Assembly (NCBI GenBank): GCA_006937955.1
Contig: SSNP01000007.1
Span: 5,201,332 to 5,265,331 of the forward strand
DNA length: 64,000 nt
DNA from: Pachypanchax playfairii
Lineage: Eukaryota > Chordata > Actinopteri > Cyprinodontiformes > Aplocheilidae
Direction of reading: 5' to 3'
Made by a program: the position numbers and the translations under genes. Of the stretch, positions 37,670 through 49,059 are shown in pieces (the stretch's first letter is position 1; every line of letters starts with the position of its first letter). The notes under the pieces were generated by a model. That model was not told the origin of the DNA. It made no database searches and was given only the letters and a program-made list of their open reading frames with translations.

Positions 37670-40289
37670 TTTGGTCTGTGTGTCTGCGTCTACGTGAGTG
37701 TATGGAGGAGGGGGGGTCCGGTGTTTCTGCAGTGGTGGCTCAGGTAAGCCTGAGGACAGAATGCAGGTGGTTGGTAGCAGAGGAGGGAGAAAGAGGAGAA
37801 AAAGAGGGAAAAGAGGGGGAGCCTAAAGTGTGACAGCCAATCACAGGGGGAAGCTACAGAAGCAAGATCTTCTACTCCACAGCAGCCAGGAGGAAATGCA
37901 GTGGTCTCCAATAAACAGCTGACAAGCAGTTTCCTTTCAACTGTATCATTTCACAAGACACTTCATATAGAAGGTCTCAGCATCTGCTTTGGTCTCTTGC
38001 TGCAAAGCACACACTCCCTTTCACACTCTGACTTTCTCGCTCTCTCTTGTTTCTTGGTTTTTGGGGTTGGGTATAACCTAAAGGCACCTTACATGCCTTC
38101 GTTCTGATTGGTGGCAGACTTGGCCAATGGGAGCAGCGGCAGACACTTGTCATCATGCAGAGTGGAAGTCATGAAGGAGAGACAGAGCTTGACTGAAAAT
38201 GCTGTCTCCCCAGCCACCGTTTCTCCTGCTGATTTCTCACCTTGTTTTCCCTCTTGCCAAGAGCCTGACTGTCACATCTGTTTGTTACACTTGTTGTTTA
38301 TTATCCCCCCCTCCGCCCCTCTCGCTGTCCTTTGACTCCGTACGCATGTGGACTTGTTTGAGGATTAACCTTTTCGTCTGTGTGCACTTGCCCTTCTTTC
38401 ATACCGTCTATTTATTTTTTTGTACAAAGTTACACTTTTCTATCGTGTTCTTTTGTCAAAAGGGTGAAATTTAGGCTGGAATGAAGAGTGAGAAAAATGG
38501 GGGGGCTGCCAAGCGAAAAAATAAGAGATGAAATGGAAAGCGACAGAGCAGAGAAAGCAGAAGAAGGAGGGGCAGAGATTAGACTAAATACAAACTGACA
38601 GAGGGCTGAAGAGACGTGGAGTGACAAGAAGAGACGACCAGAAGGATGGAACACTGATACAAAGACAGACAGGCTGTTGGACACAGGAGACGGGTTGCTG
38701 AGAATTAAACTGCGGACCAGTCACTAATTGAAAAGGATCTTCACAGCCAGCTTCTTATGGTCCACTTCCTCCACACCAAGAAGCCGCTCAAAGAATGCAT
38801 GTTGTCTGAGAGTCTTTTGTCATGTTCCAGCTCTAGTTTCTGCTTCCAGTTTCTCTTGTGGAGAGGAATCATGGGATAGCAGGGGAGAGATATTAAAAAA
38901 AAAAAAAAAATCCCATAGCTACAATGTTATTGAGAAGCTCTGAGCTTCAGATAGGGCTTAACAAAACTGTCAAAAAAATTAATCCCCTTGGGCAGGCGTG
39001 CTTGCAAATACAGAAATACCCACGTGAGCCTGGCGGCTACAACAAACTCCGCCTGATGTTCTGATGTTCGTGGACATTTCCTTGTCCTGTTTTCTCTTTT
39101 CTTTTTTTTAAACTCTTCTCTCCCACTTCCCCTCTCACGCTCTCAGGCTGAAGCTGTGAGTCAAAGGGTGTTGGACTGAATACTAAAGCAGCACTCTGAC
39201 ACCTCCAGTACCTCTCTGTAAAGCAGATGCATACATTTAAGCTAATGCACTGTATACTTAAAGGCTATAAGCACCCACTCATATTCTTACTGATTGTATA
39301 AGATCCTTCGACAAAAAGCTGCTGGTTTTATCAAACCTGGAGGTGCAAAACAATCCTCCCACAGTTGTTACCAAGCTTAAACACAAGGATGACAACAAAA
39401 ACCTAACTGCAAGTAAAATAATGACAAACTGGGGGTTGTATCTTCCTGGATTGCAGCTACAGGTGACAAACTTCAAACAATATTCATAAGTTAGTTTAAA
39501 AAATGATCACCAGGGTTCTCGGTTTCTACACATACAGGTCACAGGACCTTGCTCTGGTCCCACTGGGAATTTTAACATGTTCGAAACAATATTTCTCTGA
39601 AAGTAGAAACAGAGTCACTGAGCGCATCCCAAATGCACCTTGAAATCTTTCTCAGTTTAATTTTTTTTAAGTCATAAGTGTGTGAAACGTCAAACAGCTC
39701 TGGCAGGAGATAGAGACCAATTAAACTCACTTGTGACTGATTAGAGATACTGTGGATCTCAAAAATTCACATAAAATGTGAACAATTGTAAACAAAAAAA
39801 GACATAATCCTGACACTTTAACACAAAATTGAGACAACAAAATATTTACAATGCTTGAATATTACACAAATGATGCAAATCATCTCCAAATGTAACCTGA
39901 GTAAAACCCTAAACACTAATTCAGTGAGGTTTCAACTGAAATTTGTGTGCAGTTTGTTGTATAATTTTGTGTCTCCGGCTAGATGCCAAATGCTTTTGCC
40001 CAGTGAGATACAACATTCACAGACACAGAGCTCAATTTGATCTGAACAGAAGAAAAAGTATGTTAACAAAAGAATTAAAGTCTTAAATTAACCACAAACG
40101 CACAGCATGTCTGCTGGAAATTGATCCAGCATCAATAATACTGTCTTCTGAAAATGAGAGACAAGCAGCTGGAATAATAGTTATTAATAAAGGTGTGAGT
40201 CATTCCTTAAGGATTTGTGTGTTTGTGTGTGTTTGTCTGCAAAATAGCTGAGATAGGGTTTCCTCATTAGTAGTGTTGGTATCAATAAT

Positions 40290-40430
40290 TCAGAGCTGGT
40301 CCTTGTTGGCGTTCAATGGGCCGAGGGCTAATGTGCTGTCAGGCCAACAGAGGCCCAGGGCCCAGCGCCACTTTAATGGATGTCATGATGAGAGGTTGAA
40401 ATTGGAGCACAGATATCCTGTGTCATCCAC
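40290..40430. other. Candidate conserved non-coding element
   Basis: GC-richer than its surroundings, repeat-free, about 3 kb upstream of the znf385a first exon; contains 'gcgttcaatgggccgag' and paired 'ggcccagggcccag'. A possible regulatory element by appearance only. Confidence 0.2.
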
Positions 40431-40614
40431 AGGCAGGAAGATGGAGCCAGGAAAAGGCAGAGGAGGGAAGTGAAGGGACAGGGGACGGGTGAAGGCCATG
40501 GAAGGGAGGACAGATGGTGCTCCTAGACCAGTAGGAGAGCGGTGAAGTGATGGACAAAAGAAGGAGAGAGCTACAAACTAGGGCTAATTCAAACTTGCTC
40601 CTTGAAAAAAACTG

Positions 40615-40725
40615 TGCAAGCACAAGAAGGACATGCAAACTCCAAGCAGAAAGGCTGCAGCCAGGACTAGAACCTAAAACACTATTTCTGCTAGACACAG
40701 TGCTAATCAGCTGCTTCACTGCAGG
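40615..40725. repeat. Degraded teleost interspersed repeat (copy 2 of 3)
   Basis: Shares the 'acatgcaaactccaagcagaa' and 'ccaggactagaacc' block with the repeat at 6183-6470 ('catacaaactccatgcagaa', 'aacccaggacc'). Only the 3' portion is present. Confidence 0.55.
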
Positions 40726-41626
40726 ATGAATCAGATTTTTCTTTCAACAGGTAAAACTATTTAGATGTAGTGACCTGAATACTTGTGTTGTCCTTCTATT
40801 TTTCAGCCACTGCTTTTTATTTGTATAATTCTAACACTTTTACTATTAATCTGCAGTGCCCAACCAGTGATGAACTATCAAAATTATTCTTTAAAAGCCC
40901 AGATTTTATTTACAGAGACAAGAAATTCAGTCATTATGGCACAACTTTGGTTCAATCCCAGCTTATTTTCTCAGTGGGTAACTCAAGCTCTAAAGATTTG
41001 TGTGATTTTGATCCATTAAACAAATATTCTGTTTTGTTAGAAGATGATAACTGGCTAAAAGTTACGAGCTTTAAGTTTGTGAGTGTGTGCCTATAAATGT
41101 GACATATTAGTCCTGAGAGAAAATGCATTGGACTGAACACTGGATACGCTGTAAGAATAAAACAAGAAGGACTCAGATCTGACAGCCTGCTCAGCTTTGT
41201 GCTGATTCAAGTTTTCAAACAGCAGCAGAGTCAATGAGAAAAATCAATCACCTTCTCAATATCTTCCTGTTGTGTTATTCCAAAATGTATTCAGGTTTCT
41301 TTTCAGAAAGTTTTACCCCAAAGTATTTCTTTGTAACTCACATGTTTCTTTTTCTTTTTTTAAAATCTTTTACACGTTGTTGCGTTTTGGAGAGTTTAAT
41401 CATGCACTGCTTGACTCCCGCCCACTCTTTGTGCACTGGCTCACACTCATTCCAGAGATGTTACTAAAACCCGACTCTCAGCTTTATGCAATAAGTTTCT
41501 GGCCCTGAAATTTTAAACCTAATTTAAAACTGTGAATACAAAAAGGAATTGTTTCACACTCGATTGTAAAGAAATGTCCATCAGAGTGTATCAGTAAGCG
41601 AGGATGGTGATTAGTGATTAAACTAT

Positions 41627-41641
41627 ACTGCCCTCTGATGG
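41627..41641 (-). promoter_or_regulatory. Candidate CTCF-binding site C
   Basis: On the minus strand CCATCAGAGGGCAGT fits the CTCF core at 14 of 15 positions. It points toward sites A and B across the znf385a promoter. Confidence 0.45.
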
Positions 41642-42389
41642 TACAGGCATGTTAACACAAACACTTTCCCGACACAGATCCGAAAAAGCAGTTTAAAAAA
41701 GGGATTTCTAAGATGTAAAGAAGGAGGTTTTATGTGTGCCCAAACCCATGTTGACATGGAGATAATCAGGAAACAAACCAGACATGAGGCACAACTATTA
41801 TTGATACTCAATCAAACAATATCAGTCTTTCAAAATAAAAGAGAACATAAGATATTTCAGCTTTTATTGTGCAACTAGTGGACTACTGTTTTGACACAGA
41901 TTATGTATTTGCCTTGAAAGCTTTCTGTCCTTTTCGCTGTGAGGTACCCGATTCAGTAGCTTGCTGCCAGATGATGTCCAGAGTACCGTGTTTTAATCTA
42001 ATAGACTTCACTTAACTTGAAAATTAACTCTTTATAAGACTCTTTGCTAAGCAGCAGAGGCTAGTATCCTTACAGAAACTGTTATTATGAGTCTGTGAGA
42101 GGTGCATAAAAATAATGTAATTGAAACTCAACCAGTTAAATAATGTCAAAATATGTATTTTCAGTAAATTTCCGGTCAAGGAAAAAAATAATCTATAATT
42201 TTAAGAATACCTGACTGACTGTAGCTGTCTTCTTTTTTACAACCAATCAAACTCACTGTCATAGAGTATGCCTAAATACAGTATCAGGAGATTATGATAT
42301 CCTCTCAGCCTCTTTGTTTCATAAACCTTTTTGACTGGATTGGTTCTCGTATATTGGATTCTTTTTATCTTTACTTCAAATCTCTGCAT

Positions 42390-42990
42390 ATTTAGAATGG
42401 TTCAGATTGTATAATGTCAGATATGCTTGTGGGAAACTCCAAGGATCTGTTCTGGTTTCACTTCTGTTTTTACTGCTTATACACCTTCTTGGACAGATTA
42501 TTGATACATTTCAGATTATCTCCTGCCACTTTTATGCCAGTGACTGTCAGCTGTACTCTTTCAAAGATTCTGAGTTCTTAAAATTGTCTGAAATGTTCAA
42601 TTCCTTTTCAGAACTTTAACTGGTTAAAAATAACTCCTTTCAATGGAAATCTGAGATTATTGCATGTTATTATTGCACATAAACATTTTGCTGTCAAGTC
42701 AAACTTGAGGAATTTAGGTGTCTTTGATCAATCAGTGTCTCTCAAAACAGCTGGTCCAAAACTGTTTTTATCATTAGGCTGATGTCAATGCATGTAGTTC
42801 AGACAGTTAATCATGCTTTGAATAACTTTAGATGCCTTCTGACACCATCATGGTGAATTTAGAGGTTGCCTATAAAAGTCAAAGGTTAGTTGATCAGGCT
42901 GCATGGAAGTCACCACAGCACACGAACACCTCTTCATTCCCCTTGAACTGGCCTGGACCTGCAAGTCTAACACATATCAGATTACATCAA
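42390..42990 (+). mobile_element. LINE remnant, reverse-transcriptase core region
   Basis: The plus strand reads 'GKLQGSVLVSLLF' followed by 'HFYASDCQLYSF', a decayed form of the RT 'GVPQGSVLGPLLF' and 'YADDTQLY' motifs; the catalytic DD has become SD. Downstream pieces resemble the post-RT part of L2-like ORF2, including an 'LGVFDQSVSLK' segment. Broken by stops, so inactive. Confidence 0.65.
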
Positions 42991-45900
42991 TCCCACTAAA
43001 TTTAGATTATTGATCATGCATCGATATGTACAGGAACTGAATCCAGTAAGACTGTGTAGGTATTTTTGATGTTCATTAAAAAAATCTTGATCAACTCAGG
43101 AAGCATATGACAGTTACTATTGATGCACATGAAATAATATTTTGTTCAAGACACTGCATAGCACCAATGTATAAAACTCAATAAATTAAGGACACTGCAC
43201 ATTTATACTTTCATTTACTCAAAATAAAGCCTGAAAAAAATGTCTGTTTCTTTTTCTCCTGAAACTATGTGTAAATACTACATTTTCCTCCATAACAGAA
43301 AAAGATCATATGTACATCACTGTGCAAACTTTTTGAAGTGCCTGTCATCTTTTTTATATTTTGTTTCCAAACTGCCAGACCTTTCTGTAATATTTTAGAT
43401 TTTTTAAACTCCAGCTGTTGTAAGAACAAATCTGTCCGGACATAATAAGGCACCCAGACCCATAATTTTGTCTGCCAAATACATCAGGACAGAACAGGCC
43501 AAAAAAAAAAAGATTTCTTGATCCACAATTTTCCAGTCTTCTTGAAGTTTTTATTGGACTTTGGCTGCTTTTTTTCCTCTTAATTTTGGTCTTTGTACCT
43601 TATAATGTCATTCAGTTAATTAACTATCATGAGTCAAGCTCTTTGAGAATCAGTTAATCTTATGTGTCAAACTGTGTTATCTTCAATAAATTCCTGGATT
43701 CAGCTGAATAAATGGAAACAGATTATGTTTCTGTGATAAGCTACAGGTAACTGGTACCACTGCTACTGGAAAAAAAATCTAAAGCTTCAATTTAAAAATA
43801 ATGGCTGATTTGTCAGTTACATAAAGACAAAACACTAGTTCATCCTTTTATTTATAGGAGCCATTTATGCCCCGATGATTTATAGGACAACGTTAATATT
43901 TACAAACAAATAAAAACATGATAAAGAACTAAACTAGAAGTGACTGAAAAAACATCTAATGTCCAGAGAACGACCTCCTTCAAGAAAGCCCAACTGCTTA
44001 GAAAGAAATTAACATGAAAAATGATCAATGCTTCTTGATTTTGCAGAGTACTTCAATTATATTCAGTTAATTTCTAACTTGAAAGCCTGAAAATGGTCAA
44101 ACTGCTGTATATTTGTTAAAACTGTCACTTCACAACAAGATTCATGAGATTAAATCACCATAAACACTAATCTAACTAACCCAAAAACATGTTAATTAAT
44201 TGAGATTGTAAAGCAGAAGCGTGAATATGAGTGATCATCAGGGTTGGCTGTGAAGGATTGGTGACATGCTCAGAGTGTGTGTCTCCTGCTTGGGAGTGTT
44301 GAGACAGGGACCCAAAACAGGAGGACAACAGATACATAAACTGAAATAATAATAATCTTAATTTTGTGTACTTGTATTTAAATGTTGTGCCATAGGTCAT
44401 AAGATTTTTTCTATTACAGAGAAACATATTTTTATATATCTATATCTTCAATGCAAGTGTTTATTGATTTGTTGTATTCAAACACATTTTCCCTTCAGGT
44501 TTATTCCAGTGAACCATCACTCATTTAAAGTTCTGTTTGAGAGCAGATTTAGGGTTTTGCCAGGATGTGTGTGCACAAGTGGGTGTGGCTGGCCTGTGAA
44601 TCCACTCTTGTATACTGAAATGAAGAATGTTGAAGTAGACTGACAAACTCTCACACGTCCCTGACAGTTTTACACCGGCACCGTTCTTTCCAGACTCACT
44701 CAAATGCCACATTCACTCCATAACAGTTTGCAGTCATGAAATAGACTCAAAAGTAATTTAATGCTAGCATAAATGTGGTTATGCAACTCTAAACGGATTT
44801 TAATACTTTCATTTGTTTTTATTTCATTGTATTTTAGATCATTGTAACAGTTTTCTCTCAAGTCTAGTTCCAAAGTTCAGACATTCTTCAACTGAGCGGA
44901 AACAACCATCAGCTAAGCTTCAAACCTGCTTCTCCTCAAAACACTTAGAAAACAAAAGATTGTTTTCTTACATGTGGTTGTAAAATTATTTGCACTTCTT
45001 ACTGTGGTGAACAAAGTTGACATTAGTATTCAATCCTGTTCACACACACGAGCAACTATATTAAAACAGTCTGAGTGCTGTGTTCGGTCTGTACGTGAGA
45101 GCAGCAGAAGACAGGTGGTGCTGTCAGGAGGGTCGTCAGCTTCACAGATAAACAGTGTGTGAGACAGGAAAGATCAGTGACTTTCATGCTCATGCACACA
45201 CACACACACACGTCGGAGGATATTTACAGTATAAAATCAGACACAGTTATCACCACAAAACTGTACGAAAAAAAACCAACCTCATCATATTTTTACCCTC
45301 TTGTTTGTATTTTGCACTTCTACTCGCTTCTTCATATTTGGTTTCCACCGAATTGTTGTTGTTTTTTTACATTATTTGTCCGTTTACTTTTGTTTTTTTT
45401 ACAGTTACAGAAAGATGCAGAGAATAAGATTTTCACTGGATTGTGTGATGTTGCATCTGGTACTTGTGACAGTAAATTTGAAACTTAAACATGAACAAAC
45501 AAAGTCAGTAAACAAAAATCCATCCAGAAACTGCATCATCTTAAATGAAAACACAAGCAGACTGTCACAGACACACAGAGGAGCATGATAATTATAATAA
45601 AGTAAATATATTCTTACCTGTGCTCCACATTGGCTACACCTGCTCTCTGTGACTTTACTTAAACTTACTCCGACCTGAACAAGGAAACTAAGTTCAATCT
45701 TGCCACCACTGGACAAATAAGTCCTCTTCAGGTGAGAGCAGAACCCTTAAATTCTCAAATTAATCGTAAAGATTCCCAGAGCAACACATGGAAGCAGCAG
45801 TGATAGCTCTGTAAGAACATGTGGAAGTAAAGACCGTGTACACATTGCTTCTGTCACCTCTCTGCATCATACCTCCTTCCCTCTCTCCCTCTCAGTGTCA

Positions 45901-46333
45901 GCTCTGTGTGAAAACAAACCCAAGGCAGGAGATTCCAGCAGCTTATCTCACTAGACCCAAATAAGTGAGAGCAATTATGTCAGAAGAAGGAGAGACCAGA
46001 AGGTTTAGTGTTCATATGGGGAGGCTAGGAGAGCTGGAAAGGGAGTTAAATGTTTTTTTCTCAAGGCATGAAGAGCAAAATGAGCTCCAGGAGATGCACA
46101 AAGTTAACATCAAACAATCAGAGGAGTTCCAAAAGTCTCCTTTGTGGATGCTGATTCATTGATGCAAACAATCTTAATTTCTGCATGTCATGTAGATGTT
46201 TGTCTTCACACAGGGAGCAGTGTTAGGAAAGTTCGGAGCATGTAGAAAAATGTTGTATGACTGCAGTAACACACACGTGCAGAAATTCAGAGGGGAATGC
46301 TATCCTCCAGCATGTGCAATAAGCAGACACCCA

Positions 46334-46378
<45 letters not shown>
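46334..46378. repeat. CA dinucleotide microsatellite
   Basis: About 22 CA units upstream of birc5. Confidence 0.96.
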
Positions 46379-46381
<3 letters not shown>

Positions 46382-47269
46382 CACTCAGATGAACTAACAG
46401 TGTGACCTCAGGTGTACAGAAAATACTCAAATCACTCCAGACCTGCTGTTCCATTAGTCCTTACACAGCATCCCTCTCACAGCACAGGCAGCTATAAGAG
46501 TGTGACACACGTTCAGTATAACAACCACGAGTTCTCTGAGCTGGGAGCTTGTTCCTCTCCAGGCTGTCTGCAGTAAGATAAGGTTAGAGGGGGGAAAGGA
46601 CAGCAGCATACAGCTGTAAGCACATTTCAGCACTCAGGGGCCTGAGGGATAGAGTTACAGAGACACCAAAACTGTCTCTGTTTCCCACTGTCATAAACAC
46701 TCTGGTAAAGGTTACACTAAAATCACATTAAATTTAATTACTGAATTTCTGACCATTATATGACTGTTTACTCAAAGGTTTGTCACTAAGTTCTGTTTTT
46801 TAACTGGGAAAACCTGTTACATTGTATTATCGTTTTCAATAATCTGTGAAATGAGTCTGGTGTACTTGAACAGCATCCAAGAAACAAATAAGGTTCAATA
46901 AAGCTGATAAAACTTCAATTATATAAAAGGTTGTTGCTTATTTATAGATCCAGGGAAATTACAGAGGGAATTTTGTCAAATCAAACTGAAACCCCTCTAA
47001 ACTTCGAAGAACAAAAATTCAATGTGACTAAAAGTATTGATTTTTTTTTTTTTTGCTTGTTTGTTTGTTATTAAGATGTTCAGAAAAAGTGGGAAAAAAA
47101 TCTATTTTTACAGTTCATGAGAAAAGTAACATCTACAGTGGCAGCGGTGTTCTGCAGGAACACAGTGTGCAAAACCCACATTTCTCTGGTTGTTTCAGAG
47201 TTTATTCATATTAATCAGATCTCTGTCCTTCTGTCCATATTATGTACCCATTTGTTCCTGTTCAGAGTC

Positions 47270-47515
47270 ACAGACTCTAGCAGTTGGGTGAGAGGTGGGG
47301 TGCACCCAGGAAAGGTCACACACACATCACAGTCTCACATATGAACATCACACATACCTAGGGGCCAATTTAAAGCTTCCAGTTAATCTAATAAGCCTGT
47401 TTGTGGTCTGTGGGAGGAAACAGGAGTACCCAGAGAAAACCCACCCACGCATGAAGGAGTTGAAGTCGAGCCTGTGAAGTAACAGCACTAATCAACTGCA
47501 CCACAGCACAGTGTA
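47270..47515. repeat. Degraded teleost interspersed repeat (copy 3 of 3)
   Basis: Carries 'aggtggggtgcaccca', 'cacatacctaggggccaattta', 'tgtgggaggaaacaggag' and 'acccagagaaaaccca', the classic block order of the fish repeat also seen at 6183-6470. It ends about 285 bp before the birc5 start codon. Confidence 0.7.
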
Positions 47516-47799
47516 GTCAGTCAGGTTACTGAGCATAAAAAGGTCTTATCTTACCAACATCAATGTGTTTCTTTATTAGCTTATTTTCAACATACCAAAT
47601 GACGTTTCCCACATTTATAACAACAAGCCTTTCAGACACATTTGAACATATTTGAACCTGAGCAGCTTTTAATCAGCTCAAAGTGGAAACATCTGCGCAG
47701 GTGTGGAGGACAGCTTGAACTGTCAGCACGTGTCCTCAACAAAACTGAGGCTGGGACTCAAACTCACTTTGGGTTGAGCCTGTTTGTGCTAAAAGAAAT

Positions 47800-47925
47800 A
47801 TGGCAAGTATAGGAGTGCTGACGGCCAGGTTTTTCACATTTGATAAAATGTACTGTCATGATCTGAGGGAGCAAAGCTTCGCAGAGTGGCCATTCAGAGA
47901 GGAATGTAACTGCACACCTGAGAAG
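47800..47925 (+). CDS. birc5: birc5 exon 1 (coding part)
   Basis: 42 codons starting [10 protein letters not shown] and ending [16 protein letters not shown], followed by donor GTAGG. The threonine of CTPE (T39) corresponds to the CDK1 site T34 of human survivin. The human exon has 37 codons, so this N-terminus is five residues longer. Confidence 0.9.
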
Positions 47926-48933
47926 GTAGGAAGGCAACACAAGGTACCTGTGCACTGAAAGATTTCATATATAACAATGGATGATGCAGCTCCATTGGCT
48001 TCTATTGTACAAACATTAAACAATCTTGTTTTTGGAACCAGAGTCTGCGCATTACAGATGAGTGGGTTAAATGAATATTTGAACATTTTGAACTTTCATA
48101 GCAAAATAAGAACTACATGAATCAACAACTGGGAAAAGTTCTCTACAGTTTGTTTGTAACTCATACAGGGATCAGCCACCAGGGGCTGCAAAGTCAGTCT
48201 GTTCTGAAGTCAAGTTTTTTTTGTTTTTGTTTACTTTATTCATAAAACATCTTAGTGTCACGCAGACTGATCCTGTTGCATGTTGTTCATGATATGATCA
48301 AGCTGGTTCCTCTGTTTACTGTCTCTCTCTGCAGATGGCCAAAGCTGGGTTTGTCCACTGTCCCAGTGAGAATGAACCTGATGTCGCCTGCTGTTTCTTT
48401 TGCCTGATAGAGCTGGAGGGCTGGGAGCCAGATGATGATCCCTGGTAAGAAGAGTCAGAAACCTCCAGCTAGGGTCTTTCAATCAATTATCTTTCCTTCA
48501 GTTCCATCAAAGCTGCAGTGTCAGTATGTGTGAAGTATTTCTGTCTTCCAGTTTCTGATGTTCTTTAATTTTCATCTTGTTTTTAAGATTTATTTTACAT
48601 TTATTCAAAATCTATTCTCTGTCCAGGTCTGAGCACATAAAACGCTCCCCACACTGTGGATTTTTATCCAGAATGAAAGACTTCTCTGAGCTAACGGTGT
48701 CTGAGTTCTATCACCTGGAAAAAGAGAGGCTGAAGATCTACATTGTAAGTTTTTTGTTTCCTTTAAATTATGTGAATACCTAATGGTTGTAAGTTCTGCC
48801 ATGTATGTTTTTTTTTGTTTGTTTGTTTTTTTTTTCTCTCCAGAGGAAAATTTGTCATAAGAAGTTGGCGTTTATGCGTGATGAAATTGACCAGATGCTA
48901 ATGGGTCTGAAGTCTCAGTTGGAGTCTCTTTGA
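47800..48933 (+). CDS. birc5: birc5 (survivin), complete four-exon gene, 147 aa
   Basis: Joining 47800-47925, 48335-48444, 48627-48744 and 48844-48933 gives 147 codons and a stop, with GT/AG sites throughout. Survivin is the chromosomal passenger complex subunit that docks Aurora B, INCENP and borealin at centromeres and also blocks apoptosis. The single BIR domain spans about residues 20-95: [33 protein letters not shown], then zinc ligands C62, C65, H82 and C89 with human spacing. Residues 103-147 form the C-terminal helix, ending KSQLESL. Exons 2 and 3 (110 and 118 nt) and the 29 codons of exon 4 equal human BIRC5. The first ATG is chosen for its A at -3 and G at +4; an in-frame ATG at codon 17 is less favoured. 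Human K62, H80 and T117 are replaced by I67, R85 and C122. Which fish paralogue (a or b) cannot be told here. Confidence 0.93.
48335..48444 (+). CDS. birc5: birc5 exon 2
   Basis: Acceptor TCTCTGCAG, donor GTAAGA. Encodes [16 protein letters not shown] and [17 protein letters not shown], the most conserved part of the BIR domain with the first two zinc cysteines. It has the same 110-nt length as the human exon. Confidence 0.95.
48627..48744 (+). CDS. birc5: birc5 exon 3
   Basis: Acceptor CTGTCCAG, donor GTAAGT. Encodes [13 protein letters not shown] with zinc ligands H82 and C89, then [19 protein letters not shown] leading into the long helix. It has the human exon length of 118 nt. Confidence 0.95.
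48844..48933 (+). CDS. birc5: birc5 exon 4 (coding part)
   Basis: The acceptor follows a long T-rich tract ending CTCTCCAG. It encodes 29 codons ([10 protein letters not shown]...KSQLESL) and TGA. The fourth residue, T117 in human survivin, is cysteine here. Confidence 0.92.
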   Translation, partial: RKICHKKLAFMRDEIDQMLMGLKSQLESL

Positions 48934-49036
48934 TCGTGTGTGTGTGTGTATAATGCAATACTTTATATGCGAAAACATGTGAGGATGCTGTATCATGAAA
49001 GGGATGGTAATTTAAAGATGTTATAATGTATGATGT

Positions 49037-49042
49037 AATAAA
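49037..49042 (+). terminator. birc5 polyadenylation signal
   Basis: AATAAA about 104 nt after the birc5 stop codon, followed within 30 nt by a T-rich and GT-containing stretch that would serve as the downstream element. It predicts a short 3' UTR. Confidence 0.8.
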
Positions 49043-49059
49043 GTTTTGACTTTTTTACT

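Larger units (their letters stand above)
37670..47799. other. Intergenic region between znf385a and birc5
   Basis: About 10 kb between divergently transcribed genes. It holds a poly-A run (38897-38911), a short interspersed repeat (40615-40725), a candidate CTCF site (41627-41641), a LINE remnant (about 42390-42990), a CA microsatellite (46334-46378) and a repeat fragment (47270-47515). The sequence just upstream of znf385a presumably includes its promoter; I see no clear TATA box. No further gene is supported. Confidence 0.7.

Noticed and set aside
45977..46162. 62-codon plus-strand frame starting MSEEGETRRFSV upstream of birc5
   Set aside because: I tested it as a missing birc5 first exon. 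It lacks the FAEWPF and CTPE motifs, and the true exon 1 was found at 47800-47925.
48172..48192. CTCF-like CCACCAGGGGCTGC near birc5
   Set aside because: One G short of the core, so it loses the match over the GGC half.
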